Shown here: piece by piece, positions 1 through 9,041 of the stretch
Position numbering within the stretch: the stretch's first letter is position 1
Layout of the letters: each line of letters opens with the position of its first letter
Assembly (NCBI RefSeq): GCF_900635445.1
Contig: NZ_LR134117.1
Coordinates: forward strand, 2,666,001-2,730,000
DNA from: Serratia odorifera
GTDB lineage: Bacteria > Pseudomonadota > Gammaproteobacteria > Enterobacterales > Enterobacteriaceae
Length of the DNA stretch: 64,000 nt
Reading direction: 5' to 3'
The notes under the pieces: generated by a model
Database searches by the model: none
What the model saw: the letters and a program-made list of their open reading frames with translations, nothing else
What the model was told of the DNA's origin: nothing
Program-made: the position numbers and the translations under genes

Positions 1-45
1 TCTCACTGCGGCTGCATGCCAAGGGGAAAGAGATTCAGCTCTAGC

Positions 46-375
46 TTAACGGGTGGCGTGGTAGAGACTATAGCCGGTTGCGGCGCCTGCCACGTCCCAG
101 GCGAAGTCCTTCCAGCTCCAGCCAGAACCGCCTGCGCGACTGTCGTACAGCTCTTTGGCGGCACCAAGACCGATGGAAAACGCCAGGCCGAAACTGCGGC
201 TATGAGGCTCACTCCAGCCCTGGCGATCGCCATAAGCGCTGCCGGCGGCGGCAAAGGTGGCGGAGGCGATGAAATGTTGTGCCTTGTCTTTTCCCGTCCA
301 CGCGTCGTTGGCCCAATGGCTACAGCCACTGAGCAGCAACAAGGGAAGCAAAACAGTCGATCGCAGCAAATGCAT
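46..375 (-). CDS. yfiM: YfiM family lipoprotein
   Basis: Small lipoprotein of unknown function. The product has 109 residues and opens with a hydrophobic signal sequence ending in the lipobox LLSGC (Cys18), so it should be lipidated; no Asp follows the Cys, which favours the outer membrane. The rest holds the family pattern DKAQHF and a Gly/Ala-rich stretch that may form two short membrane-associated helices. It lies downstream of pssA on the same strand, the arrangement found in E. coli around yfiM. A terminator-like hairpin separates it from pssA, so it is probably transcribed on its own. Confidence 0.85.
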   Translation of the reverse strand: MHLLRSTVLLPLLLLSGCSHWANDAWTGKDKAQHFIASATFAAAGSAYGDRQGWSEPHSRSFGLAFSIGLGAAKELYDSRAGGSGWSWKDFAWDVAGAATGYSLYHATR

Positions 376-403
376 TATGAAAACATCCTGTTGTCATGGC
401 GCA

Positions 404-430
404 TAAAAAACCCCAGCCTCGGCCGGGGTC
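404..430 (-). terminator. Rho-independent terminator after pssA
   Basis: Read on the minus strand, a GC-rich hairpin with ACCCC and GGGGT arms is followed by a run of T. It lies 20 bases past the pssA stop codon and before yfiM. Confidence 0.7.
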
Positions 431-452
431 GATTACAGCAAGTATAGCCGGA

Positions 453-1808
453 TTAAAGTATACGGCTTATCAATCGGTCAATGCGGATCCGACGCAAACG
501 GCGGATTAGCTTGCGCACTTTGATCGGGTACTGCTGAATGCTTTGCAACTCTTGGAAGTGGCTCACTACGGTGGTATGGGTGCGGATGCACTCCAACTCT
601 CTGTGGCGCTGCTCGCGCATTTCCTGCTTGGGATCGTGGATCAGGATGGCGTTTTCCAGATCGAGGCGCCAGGCGCGCGGATTCAGGTTATTGCCGGTGA
701 TTAACTGCCATTCATCATCGACCCACATGCCTTTCAGATGGTAGCTGTTATCGCCGTCTTTCCATAGGCGAACAATCAGTTGTCCGGTATCGACATAACG
801 CTGCAAGCGCGTCAGAAAACGGCGCAGGTTGATTTCGTACAGGTATGGCAGCGCGCCGATGATCTTGAACGGTTGATCTTCCGGGATATAAAAATCGTTG
901 GCGGTTTTGTCACCGACGATGATTTCTACCTGTTTACCCTGACGCAGCAGATAAATGATATTGCGTACCAGCAACGCCGGCAGGTTGAAGTATGGTGTGC
1001 ATAGCGTCAGTTTTTGGTCGGCGCAGGCCATCAGGTGATGAATGGTTTTGTTCAACACGCTTTGCTTGCCTAAACCCACCAGTGGCGTTACCGCCAGTTC
1101 ATCATTACCCGCCTTGCCACGGAAGTGGTAGCCCGCTCTGCGTAGCGCAAAGCGAAAGTTCCGTGTTTCGTTTTTGATCTCCGGGCTGCTGGGGCGATCG
1201 CAGCGATCGAGGCGTTGCACGGCCCCGGCGGTCAGTAAATGCTGTTTGATGTAATCGATCATGGTGTCGGCCAGCACGACGTTGCTAATCAGCTGGTAAC
1301 GGTCGTAACGGTATTTTTCATGCTGATGCAGATACACGTCGTTAATGCTGGCACCGCTATAGATCACGGTGTCATCAATGACAAAACCCTTCAGGTGCAG
1401 TACGCCCATGGCTTCGCGGGTATTTACCGGCACGCCGTATACCGGGACCGATGCGTCAGGGTGCTGGTCTGCCATTGAACAGTACCAGTCGGCATTGGTA
1501 TTGGTCGCCTCGGCGCCAATGCGCCCGCGTTGTGCGCGGTGCCAGTCGACCAGTACGCAAACTTCCAGTTCAGGACGGTTTTGCTTGGCAAGATACAGTG
1601 CGTTCAGAATATCGCGGCCGGCATCGTCGTGTTCCAGGTACAGAGCCACCAGATAAATGCGTTGCGTTGCGTTGGCGATAGCATCGAGCAGGGCGGCGCG
1701 ATAATCAGACGGCGTGTATAGAGTACGGACATCGGCCACCGTCTGGGGGAGTTTTGGCAATTGTGCAAGGTGTTGTTGATGTTTGCTACGTTTAAATTTT
1801 GACAACAT
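453..1808 (-). CDS. pssA: CDP-diacylglycerol-serine O-phosphatidyltransferase
   Basis: Phosphatidylserine synthase: joins CDP-diacylglycerol and L-serine, the committed step to phosphatidylethanolamine, as a peripheral membrane and ribosome-associated enzyme. It belongs to the phospholipase D superfamily. Two HxKxxxxD motifs are visible near residues 138-145 (HLKGFVID) and 357-364 (HLKGMWVD). The C-terminus is strongly basic (VRKLIRRLRRIRIDR), fitting contact with acidic lipids. The ATG at 1808 gives 451 residues, the E. coli length; an in-frame GTG one codon upstream is less likely. The gene follows pat on the same strand after about 150 bases. Confidence 0.97.
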   Translation of the reverse strand: MLSKFKRSKHQQHLAQLPKLPQTVADVRTLYTPSDYRAALLDAIANATQRIYLVALYLEHDDAGRDILNALYLAKQNRPELEVCVLVDWHRAQRGRIGAEATNTNADWYCSMADQHPDASVPVYGVPVNTREAMGVLHLKGFVIDDTVIYSGASINDVYLHQHEKYRYDRYQLISNVVLADTMIDYIKQHLLTAGAVQRLDRCDRPSSPEIKNETRNFRFALRRAGYHFRGKAGNDELAVTPLVGLGKQSVLNKTIHHLMACADQKLTLCTPYFNLPALLVRNIIYLLRQGKQVEIIVGDKTANDFYIPEDQPFKIIGALPYLYEINLRRFLTRLQRYVDTGQLIVRLWKDGDNSYHLKGMWVDDEWQLITGNNLNPRAWRLDLENAILIHDPKQEMREQRHRELECIRTHTTVVSHFQELQSIQQYPIKVRKLIRRLRRIRIDRLISRIL

Positions 1809-1961
1809 CACAGTGCGCTTCTTCTCTCATAATTAGATGGCCGGAACGCCACATGCATTAAAACATTAAAATAAATAATCGGGCGATAATACCACTAGTT
1901 GCCTCGATTGTGCGTATGTTTTGGCGTTAAGTAATGGATTCGTAGCGCATTGCGACGCCGG

Positions 1962-4613
1962 TCACTTCTCGGTGCCAGTCCGTAGCGGCAGGGTCAAATT
2001 GACGATGCCGTCTTCAAGCTGTACGTCAACCGCAAAGCCCAGCTTTTCGGCCAACGCCACCATACCGCGATTATTCGGCATGGTGATACCGGTCAGGCGC
2101 AACAGGCCGTGGCTGTGGGCGTAACCGATCAGCTTTTCCAACAGCTGGCGACCCAGTCCCAATCCCTTAAGGTCGGAACGCACCAGGACAGCGAATTCGG
2201 CATCGGTGTTGTCGGGGTCGGACATCGCGCGCGTTACGCCGATAATTTCCTCCCCCTGGCGAACGGCAACAAAAGCCATCTCCCGATCGTAGTCGATCTG
2301 CGTCATGTTAGCCAAATCGTCATGGGTGAACTCGTTGATCTCACTGAAATAGCGATAATAAAGATCTTCTTTGGTGACGCGATCGATAAAGTGTTTCAAT
2401 GCCGGTTCGTCTTCCGGCAGGATCGGCCGGAACAGGCAGTGCGATCCGTCTTTCAGCGTGATGGTTTCTTCCAGCTCATGTGGATAGGGGCGGATCGCCA
2501 GCCGGGCCTGAGGATCGCCGCTAAACGGTGCCAGCTGCATTGAAACGTCGAGCAAGGTGAATTCGTCGCCAGCGGCCAGTACCGGGTGAATATCCAGCCG
2601 GGTGATTTCCGGGCAGTCGAGGATCAGGTTGGAAACCTGTACCAGCAGCCGGCTCAGACCAGGAATATCCAGCGGGCGCAAGGCGCTGCGCCCACGGATC
2701 TTGCCGCCTTTTACCGCCTGCAACACCAGATAGCGCGCCAGTGCCATATTGAGCGGCGGCAGGGCAACCGCCACCTGATTTTCCTGACGCCATTCAAGGC
2801 CGCCTTCGCCCAGCATAATCAGTGGGCCGAAAATCGGATCCTGCTCCACCGCGATGCGCAACTCCTGCGCACCAGCGCGATTCGCCATGCTTTGCACCAA
2901 CAGGCCGTGGATCCTGGCCTGCGGGTAGGTACGTTTGACGCGATCGAGAATGGCGTCTGCGGCGCGCTGCACTTCAACCGCGGTGCGCAGATACAGCATC
3001 ACACCCTGAACCTCCGACTTGTGCGGGATGTCAGGCGAACGCAGCTTCAATGCGACCGGATAGCCGATCTGCTCGGCGATATGCACCGCTTCGGCACTGT
3101 CGCCGGCAATCCAGGTGGGTAGCGTGCTGAGACCATAAGCTTGCAGGATCGGTTGTACCTCGTGGGTGTCGAGCTGCTTGGCGCCTTCCTCCAGCGCCTG
3201 GTGTATCAACTGATGTGCTTCGGCAGTGTTGGCCGTCAGGCCGATGGGCAGCGCGGGCGTTTCCTTCAACTGCTTCTGATTGCGGCGATACTCCACCATA
3301 TGCATAAACGCCGTCACCGCCCCTTCCGGAGTGCGGTAGGTGGGAATGCCCGCTTCGGTAAACAGCCGCCGTGCCTCCTGCGAGGAGTATTCGCCGCACC
3401 AGTTGGTTAACAGCGTAATGCGTTTGCCGCGTGGATGGCGGCGTATGGCGTCAATCAGCGTCTCGGCGGTGTCGGTGCCCGGTGCGGCGGCGCTGGGGGC
3501 GTGGATCAACAGCAAGGCATCGTAATCCGTACTGTCGAGCAGGGCTTCAACCGTGGCCAGATAGCGGGCCGGCGTCGCGTCGTCACGCAGATCGATCGGG
3601 TTGCCGAGGTGGATGACCTCAGGCAGCACGTTGCCGATTGCTGTCTGGGTGGCTTCGCTCGGCACCGCCAGTTTGCCGTTGCGACGCAGCAGTTCATCCA
3701 GCGCCATAGCCGCTGGCGCGGCGCCGTTGCTGACGACCATCAGGCGTTCGCCACGCAGCGGATGCATGTGGCTTAGGGTTTCTACCGCGGAAAACAGTTC
3801 ATGAGTGTCCTGAACCCGCAACAGCCCGGCGCGTTGTATTGCCGCGTCGTAGGCCGCGTCCAACCCTTGCTGACTATTGAGCAGGCGCTGCGCCTGCTGG
3901 CTACGGCCACTCTTGATCACCAGAATGGGCTTATTGCGCGAAGCGCTGCGCGATGCCGACAAAAAGCGGCGGGCATCGTTGATATTTTCCAGATACAGCA
4001 AAATGGCGCTGGTTTTGCCGTCGCGTGCCAAAAAGTCCAGCAGGTCGTCAACGTCGATATCCAGGCTGTCGCCGAGCGCGATAAAATAAGAGAAACCGAC
4101 TTCACGCTGTTGTGCCCAGTCAAGAACGGTGTTGGCCACCGCGGCGGACTGTGAAATAAACGCCAGTTTGCCTTTCTGTATCGGTACCGGCGAGAAACTG
4201 GCGTTGATGCCTTGCCACGGCGCCAGTAACCCCAGGCTATTGGGGCCGAGCAGCCGCATGGCGTAACGCTGCGCGCAGGCTTTCAACTGTGGGAACTGCG
4301 CCGGTGGTGACGACAGCACAATGGCGGTTTTGCAGCCGCGTTCGCCGAGCGCTTCAAGGAGTTCCAGATTACGGCTGGCGTGGGTGCAGAGTACGGCGAG
4401 ATCGGGCGTTAGCGGCAGGCTGGCGACGTCAGGATAGGCCATTACGCCACATACCGCGTGATAACGCGGCGTGACCGGCAACACCGGGCCGCCAAAGCCA
4501 CCGTTCAGCAGATTGCGCATCATCAGGAATCCGGCACGTCCAGGCTGTTGGGATGCGCCAATCACGGCAATCGATTTGGGACGCAAAAGCGCTTCCAGGC
4601 CTCGCTGGCTCAT
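1962..4613 (-). CDS. pat: Protein lysine acetyltransferase Pat (PatZ/Pka)
   Basis: Acetylates lysines of metabolic enzymes, classically acetyl-CoA synthetase, using acetyl-CoA. The 883-residue protein has the usual order: an N-terminal CoA-binding Rossmann domain (about 1-130), succinyl-CoA-synthetase-like domains, an ATP-grasp region (about 490-690) and a C-terminal GNAT domain (about 720-880) with the acetyl-CoA loop in KGLGLGRQLL. Length matches E. coli PatZ. It lies between yfiP and pssA, as in E. coli. In E. coli the gene is CRP-controlled; I did not identify a convincing CRP site here. Confidence 0.96.
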   Translation of the reverse strand: MSQRGLEALLRPKSIAVIGASQQPGRAGFLMMRNLLNGGFGGPVLPVTPRYHAVCGVMAYPDVASLPLTPDLAVLCTHASRNLELLEALGERGCKTAIVLSSPPAQFPQLKACAQRYAMRLLGPNSLGLLAPWQGINASFSPVPIQKGKLAFISQSAAVANTVLDWAQQREVGFSYFIALGDSLDIDVDDLLDFLARDGKTSAILLYLENINDARRFLSASRSASRNKPILVIKSGRSQQAQRLLNSQQGLDAAYDAAIQRAGLLRVQDTHELFSAVETLSHMHPLRGERLMVVSNGAAPAAMALDELLRRNGKLAVPSEATQTAIGNVLPEVIHLGNPIDLRDDATPARYLATVEALLDSTDYDALLLIHAPSAAAPGTDTAETLIDAIRRHPRGKRITLLTNWCGEYSSQEARRLFTEAGIPTYRTPEGAVTAFMHMVEYRRNQKQLKETPALPIGLTANTAEAHQLIHQALEEGAKQLDTHEVQPILQAYGLSTLPTWIAGDSAEAVHIAEQIGYPVALKLRSPDIPHKSEVQGVMLYLRTAVEVQRAADAILDRVKRTYPQARIHGLLVQSMANRAGAQELRIAVEQDPIFGPLIMLGEGGLEWRQENQVAVALPPLNMALARYLVLQAVKGGKIRGRSALRPLDIPGLSRLLVQVSNLILDCPEITRLDIHPVLAAGDEFTLLDVSMQLAPFSGDPQARLAIRPYPHELEETITLKDGSHCLFRPILPEDEPALKHFIDRVTKEDLYYRYFSEINEFTHDDLANMTQIDYDREMAFVAVRQGEEIIGVTRAMSDPDNTDAEFAVLVRSDLKGLGLGRQLLEKLIGYAHSHGLLRLTGITMPNNRGMVALAEKLGFAVDVQLEDGIVNLTLPLRTGTEK

Positions 4614-4758
4614 AACCTCACTCCTTAGCGGAAACGTTGTTGCCTGATTCTATACCCTTATTCCCTGCGCTGTATCTTTGTTGGTCGCCTTTGCTCGCTC
4701 CGGTCACAGAGTTGGCGTCGTTTTGCTGACCTGAGCGCGGGCCACGTAGTGCAGCACG

Positions 4759-5468
4759 TCAGCCAGGATCGCTTTGCGGCACGGCGTGCAGCGTCGGAGC
4801 CGCCGGCCGCGTAGGTTTGCCGGCCAGATATTGCTGGCGGAAATGGCTGAAGTGTTGACTGAGCCCCTGCGCAGCGGCGCCGTCACCTGCCTGGAGCAGC
4901 AAGGCTGCGGCCACTTCGGCGGTACAGTGCTGTTCTGTTCGGCTGGCTTCGCGCAGCTGATAGTCGGAGGCGGCGGCAACGTTCAATGAAAACACCGGAA
5001 AGCTATTGAGGTACGGGCTTTTGCGAAACATTTTGCGCGCTTCTGCCCAGGTGCCATCGAGCATGATGAACAGCGGCGGTTTAGCGTTGGCGGGCAGCTC
5101 GCTGCATACCGGCCGTTGGGGATCGGCGTAAGAGGCCGGGAACACCACATAGGGCTGGCGCTCGGGGTCGTTGATGGCAGCCAGCAGCGCAGGATCGATC
5201 TCGGTACGGGACCAGAGAAACGCCTGGGTATCTGGCAGAATATCGGCAATCAGCCGGCCGGTGTTGCTGGGTTTTAACGGCTCGGCGCCGAACATGATCA
5301 GGCAGAAGCGGCTGGTGGCCTGCTGCGGCGTAATGGTATCGCAAAGGCAGTTTTTTGCGGCAGCAGGCAGCCCTGACAACGCGCCACGCGGCAGCCGCGC
5401 GCCAGAAACGGGCGGGTTGAACGATCCAGACGGAATTGACGCAGGCGAAGTACGGCGTTGTCGGTCAT
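4759..5468 (-). pseudogene. yfiP: tRNA-uridine aminocarboxypropyltransferase (DTW domain), one-base frameshift
   Basis: YfiP/TapT family enzyme; the family makes acp3U47 in tRNA from S-adenosylmethionine. The original start is the ATG at 5468, giving MTDNAVLRLRQ and the first Cys-rich zinc-like segment (CQGCLLPQK). The frame is then lost at a run of six A (T run 5351-5356 on the plus strand). One more A would join it to the second frame, which continues NCLCDTITP, the family motif KPSNTGRLIADILPDT and a DGTW motif, to a normal end at 4759. The repaired product would be about 236 residues, near the E. coli length. The phase is not a canonical -1 slippery heptamer. Either a recent loss or a homopolymer sequencing error. 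Confidence 0.85.
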
Positions 5469-5502
5469 AGCAGTCCTGAATAAAACCGCTATTGTAGCGT
5501 AG

Positions 5503-5535
5503 AAAAAAAGCCCGGCGGGAGTGCGCGCGGGCTTA
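5503..5535 (-). terminator. Rho-independent terminator after trxC
   Basis: A hairpin of AGCCCGCGCG and GGCGGGCT type arms is followed on the minus strand by a run of seven T. It separates trxC from the yfiP start. Confidence 0.8.
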
Positions 5536-5588
5536 AGTTCGCCTGGGCGCCGTACATAATGGCCGGCGGCGTACAGGGCGTTTATGCG

Positions 5589-6008
5589 TTAGACTAGCTC
5601 ATTGAGCCAATTGTCAAATGGCGCTTTGGGCATGGCACCGTTGAGCATGTCGACCATTTTACCATCGCGGAAAAGCATAATGGTTGGAATGCTGCGGATG
5701 CGGAAACGGGCGCTCAGCTCCGGTTCGGCTTCGGTGTTGATCTTGACGAAACGAACTTTGCCGGCGCGTTCTTCGGCCACGTCTTCGAAAATCGGTGCAA
5801 AGTTGCGGCACGGGCCGCACCACGGTGCCCAGAAATCGACCACGATCGGCAGATCGTCTTTTAACAACTGGTCAAAGGTCGCGGCAGTGGCGTTGATGAC
5901 GTCACCGTCGAATAATTCATGGCCACAGCGCCCGCACTTGGCGCCGTCTGTCAGACGATCTTCCGGAACGCGATTGGTGGCGTTACACGCTGCACAAACT
6001 GTATTCAT
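5589..6008 (-). CDS. trxC: Thioredoxin 2
   Basis: Cytoplasmic zinc-containing thioredoxin that reduces protein disulfides. The start at 6008 (MNTVCAACNA) gives 139 residues, the usual length; a longer in-frame opening at 6035 lacks family support. An N-terminal zinc module with Cys5, Cys8, Cys25 and Cys28 precedes a thioredoxin fold with the active site WCGPC at 63-67 and the cis-proline in RSIPT. It is divergent from yfiF across about 330 bases. In E. coli trxC is OxyR-activated; I cannot prove an OxyR site here. Confidence 0.96.
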   Translation of the reverse strand: MNTVCAACNATNRVPEDRLTDGAKCGRCGHELFDGDVINATAATFDQLLKDDLPIVVDFWAPWCGPCRNFAPIFEDVAEERAGKVRFVKINTEAEPELSARFRIRSIPTIMLFRDGKMVDMLNGAMPKAPFDNWLNELV

Positions 6009-6339
6009 GGTTACCTCGGATACGCAAGCTGGCATACCGCCCCGGCAGGGCGCAGGTATGCTTCTGTAATAGTGTCTATTATCGTTAAAATGATGTAATT
6101 GAACAAAGTGGTTTGTTCAATGAATTTAATAGTCGGGGGCTTTTATCGCCGTCATACTGCCGCATGTCTCTCTGTCGGTGACGGTGACTCGGCTCGGCAA
6201 GGGATCCTGCCCCGTCGGGGCAGGGATACGCGCAGGTGCTGCGGCAATGCGACGCGAATTATTGCGCATGGCGCAAGTTAGTGGCTAAGTGCACCGACAT
6301 CAGGTAATCTTCGCGCCCTGCGCGTTGGTGGAGAAGACA
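6009..6339. other. Intergenic region between trxC and yfiF
   Basis: About 330 bases holding the divergent promoters of trxC and yfiF. An AT-rich block at 6065-6130 could carry the trxC promoter. A short open frame at 6099-6281 has no recognisable protein features and poor codon use. No RNA gene is recognised. Confidence 0.5.
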
Positions 6340-7428
6340 ATGAACGACTCATTTAGTGGCAAGAACGGCAAAGTTAAAGTGATGTACGTCCGCAGTGACG
6401 ACGACAGCGGCGACGACCGTAACAAAAACAAACGTCCGGCAGGCAAGGGCCGTCCGGCAGACAATGCACGCGGCGCCCGTAGTGGCCAGGATAAACCGCG
6501 TGGCGGCAACGATCGTCGCACCAGCGATTCGCGCCGCAGTGATGGCGATCGTCCTCGTCGCCCGGCGCGCAGCGAAGAGCGTGGTGGTTATGATTCACCG
6601 TGGAAAACCGTGTCCCGCGCCCCGGACGACGAAGCGGCGTTCGATCACGGTGGCATCAGTGGAAAAAGTTTTATCGACCCGGAGCAGCTGCGTCGCCAGC
6701 GTGCGGAAGAAACGCGCGTCTACGGTGAAAACGCCTGTCAGGCGCTGTTCGCCAGCCGCCCGGACGCCATTGTGCGTGCCTGGTTCGTGCAGTCGGTCAC
6801 GCCGCGTTTTCGTGAAGCGTTGCGCTGGATGGCGGCCAACCGCAAGGCCTACCACGTGGTGGATGAAGAAGAGCTGGCGAAGGCGTCCGGCACCGAACAC
6901 CACGGCGGGGTATGCTTCCTGATCAAAAAGCGTCAGGGGCTGGATGCGCAGACCTATCTGCAAAGCGCGCCGGCGAAAGACTGCGTGCTGGCGCTGGAAG
7001 AAGTCGGCAACCCGCACAACCTGGGCGCTATCGTGCGTTCATGCGCGCATTTCGGCGTGAACGGCGTATTGTTGCAGGATCCGGCGCTGCTGGAGTCTGG
7101 CGCAGCGGTGCGTACCGCCGAGGGTGGCGCGGAGCATATCAAGGCAATCAATGCAGATGACTTCCTGTCGGTGCTGGATACCTTCCGCAAGGCAGGCTAC
7201 ACCATCGTCACTACCTCCAGCCATAAAGGGACTACGCTGGCACAGGCCAAACTGCCGGCCAAAATGGTGCTGGTGCTGGGCCAGGAGCGCGACGGTCTGA
7301 GCGACAGTGCATGGCAGCAGGGCGACATGAGCATCTCCATCGGTGGTACCGGTAAGGTAGAAAGCCTCAACGTATCGGTGGCAACTGGCATTCTGCTAGC
7401 CGATTGGTGGCGTCAGAACCAGGCATAA
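6340..7428 (+). CDS. yfiF: TrmH/SpoU-family RNA 2'-O-methyltransferase YfiF
   Basis: Putative RNA ribose methyltransferase; the substrate is not established. The start at 6340 (MNDSFSGKNGKVKVMYVRSDDD) matches the family and has a GGAG site upstream, so the in-frame ATG at 6289 is not used. A long basic, low-complexity N-terminus (about residues 15-85, rich in Arg, Lys, Asp and Gly) likely binds RNA. The C-terminal SpoU domain shows motif 1 (NPHNLGAIVRSCAHFGV), motif 2 (LVLGQERDGLSD) and motif 3 (SLNVSVATGILL), which form the knotted SAM site. The gene ends at a bidirectional terminator shared with emrB. Confidence 0.93.
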   Translation: MNDSFSGKNGKVKVMYVRSDDDSGDDRNKNKRPAGKGRPADNARGARSGQDKPRGGNDRRTSDSRRSDGDRPRRPARSEERGGYDSPWKTVSRAPDDEAAFDHGGISGKSFIDPEQLRRQRAEETRVYGENACQALFASRPDAIVRAWFVQSVTPRFREALRWMAANRKAYHVVDEEELAKASGTEHHGGVCFLIKKRQGLDAQTYLQSAPAKDCVLALEEVGNPHNLGAIVRSCAHFGVNGVLLQDPALLESGAAVRTAEGGAEHIKAINADDFLSVLDTFRKAGYTIVTTSSHKGTTLAQAKLPAKMVLVLGQERDGLSDSAWQQGDMSISIGGTGKVESLNVSVATGILLADWWRQNQA

Positions 7429-7448
7429 CCGCGGTTTTTCGCATAAAG

Positions 7449-7478
7449 AAACGGGCGCTCAAGAGCGCCCGTTTTATT
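7449..7478 (+). terminator. Bidirectional terminator yfiF/emrB
   Basis: A perfect inverted repeat, ACGGGCGCTC and GAGCGCCCGT with an AA loop, is followed by T-rich sequence on the plus strand and preceded by A-rich sequence, so it can stop transcripts from both sides. Confidence 0.85.
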
Positions 7479-7488
7479 TGGTCTGCGA

Positions 7489-9024
7489 TCAGTGCGCGCC
7501 ACCGCCGCCGCCGCCGGAACTGAATGGCGGTTTGGCGAACCACACCAGCGCCAGCAGGATCAGGAAGACCCCTGCGGCGAGCCAGAAGATCTCGTTAGCC
7601 GAGATAATCAGCCCTTGCGCGGTGATTTCGTTGGCGATGTAGGCCGACGACTGCTGCTGGCTCATGCCGAGCTGCTCCAGTTTGTGGTACATCTCCTGCG
7701 ACTGCGGATTGTAAGGGTTTACAAATTCCGCCAACTGCGAGTGGTGTTGCGATTCACGCTGTGTCCACAGCGTGGTGGTAATCGAGGTACCAATCGAGCC
7801 GGCCAGCGTACGCACAAAGTTCGACAGACTCGACGCCGCCGCCATACGTTCCGGCGGCAGCCCTGACAGCGTGATGGTGGTCAGCGGCATGAAGAAGCAG
7901 GCGATGGCGAAGCCCTGGACAAACTGTGGCCAGGCCGAGGCGCCAAAGTCCATACCTGGTTCAAAGGTGTAGGCGCGCCAATAGAAGCACACGGCATACA
8001 TAATGAAGCTGAACGTCACTAAGCGGCGCATATCCAGCCGGTTGCCGAACTTGCCGATGATCGGCGACAGCAGCACCGGAATCAGCCCGATAGGCGCCGA
8101 CGCCAGTCCGGCCCAGGTGGCGGTGTAGCCATACACCTCCTGCAACAGCTGCGGCAACAGCACGATGGCGCCGAAGTACAGCATATACGCCAGGCTGATA
8201 CAGAGCACGCCGATGGTAAAGTTACGCGACTTGAACAACGACAGATCCACCACCGGATGGTCATCCGTCAGCTCCCACACCACCAGGAACAGCAGCGCCA
8301 CTACCGCTACCACCGTCAGGGTGATGATCTCGGTCGAATTGAACCAGTCCAGTTCCTTGCCCTGATCGAGCATTACCTGCAGTGAACCGATGCCGACTAC
8401 CAGCAGAATCAGGCCGACGGTATCGATAGGCTTGATTTCGGTTTTGGTTTCCCGCCCCTTCAGCGTCGCCATGGCGGCCAAAATCACGAACAGCCCAATC
8501 GGGATGTTGATGAAGAAGATCCAGCCCCAGTGATAGTTGTCACTGATATAACCGCCGAGGATTGGCCCGAAAATCGGCGCGACGATCACCGTCATCGACC
8601 ATAGCGCCAGGGCCATGGCCCTTTTGGCCGGCGGATAGTTGTTCAGCAACAGGCTCTGCGACAGCGGAATTAACGGCCCGGCCACCAGACCCTGCACCAC
8701 GCGGAAGAAGATCAGCATGCCCAGACTGTTGGAGATGCCGCACAGCCACGAGGCGAGGGCGAACAGCGCCGTGGACCACAGGAACAGGCGTACTTCGCCG
8801 AAACGCTTCGCCAGCCAGCCGGTGATCGGAATGGAGATGGCATTGGCCACCCCAAACGAGGTGATCACCCAGGTCCCCTGGGAGTTGGATGATCCCAGGT
8901 TACCGGCGATGGTCGGTATCGCAACGTTGGCAATGGTGGAATCCAGTACCTGCATAAAGGTCGCCATGGCAAGCGCGATCGTCATCCAGGTTAGCTGGGC
9001 TCCCTCAAGCGGTTTTTGTGCCAA
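7489..9024 (-). CDS. emrB: Multidrug efflux MFS transporter EmrB (DHA2)
   Basis: Inner-membrane proton/drug antiporter that pumps hydrophobic toxic compounds through EmrA to an outer-membrane channel. The 511-residue protein shows 14 hydrophobic segments, the DHA2 pattern, with the TM1 signature MATFMQVLDSTIANVAIPTI and motif A-like GWLAKRFGEVR. A Gly-rich tail (SSGGGGGGAH) ends it. It is the last gene of the mprA-emrCAB cluster, 17 bases after emrA, and is probably cotranscribed under MprA repression. Confidence 0.95.
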   Translation of the reverse strand: MAQKPLEGAQLTWMTIALAMATFMQVLDSTIANVAIPTIAGNLGSSNSQGTWVITSFGVANAISIPITGWLAKRFGEVRLFLWSTALFALASWLCGISNSLGMLIFFRVVQGLVAGPLIPLSQSLLLNNYPPAKRAMALALWSMTVIVAPIFGPILGGYISDNYHWGWIFFINIPIGLFVILAAMATLKGRETKTEIKPIDTVGLILLVVGIGSLQVMLDQGKELDWFNSTEIITLTVVAVVALLFLVVWELTDDHPVVDLSLFKSRNFTIGVLCISLAYMLYFGAIVLLPQLLQEVYGYTATWAGLASAPIGLIPVLLSPIIGKFGNRLDMRRLVTFSFIMYAVCFYWRAYTFEPGMDFGASAWPQFVQGFAIACFFMPLTTITLSGLPPERMAAASSLSNFVRTLAGSIGTSITTTLWTQRESQHHSQLAEFVNPYNPQSQEMYHKLEQLGMSQQQSSAYIANEITAQGLIISANEIFWLAAGVFLILLALVWFAKPPFSSGGGGGGAH

Positions 9025-9041
9025 GGTAGCCTCCCGCGCGC

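Noticed and set aside
5345..5362. Programmed -1 frameshift in yfiP
   Set aside because: Codon phase around the A6 run is CAA AAA ACT, which does not give an X XXY YYZ heptamer; a lesion or base-call error is simpler.
6099..6281. 60-codon ORF in the trxC-yfiF gap
   Set aside because: No ribosome-binding site, Arg/Cys-rich and no recognisable feature.
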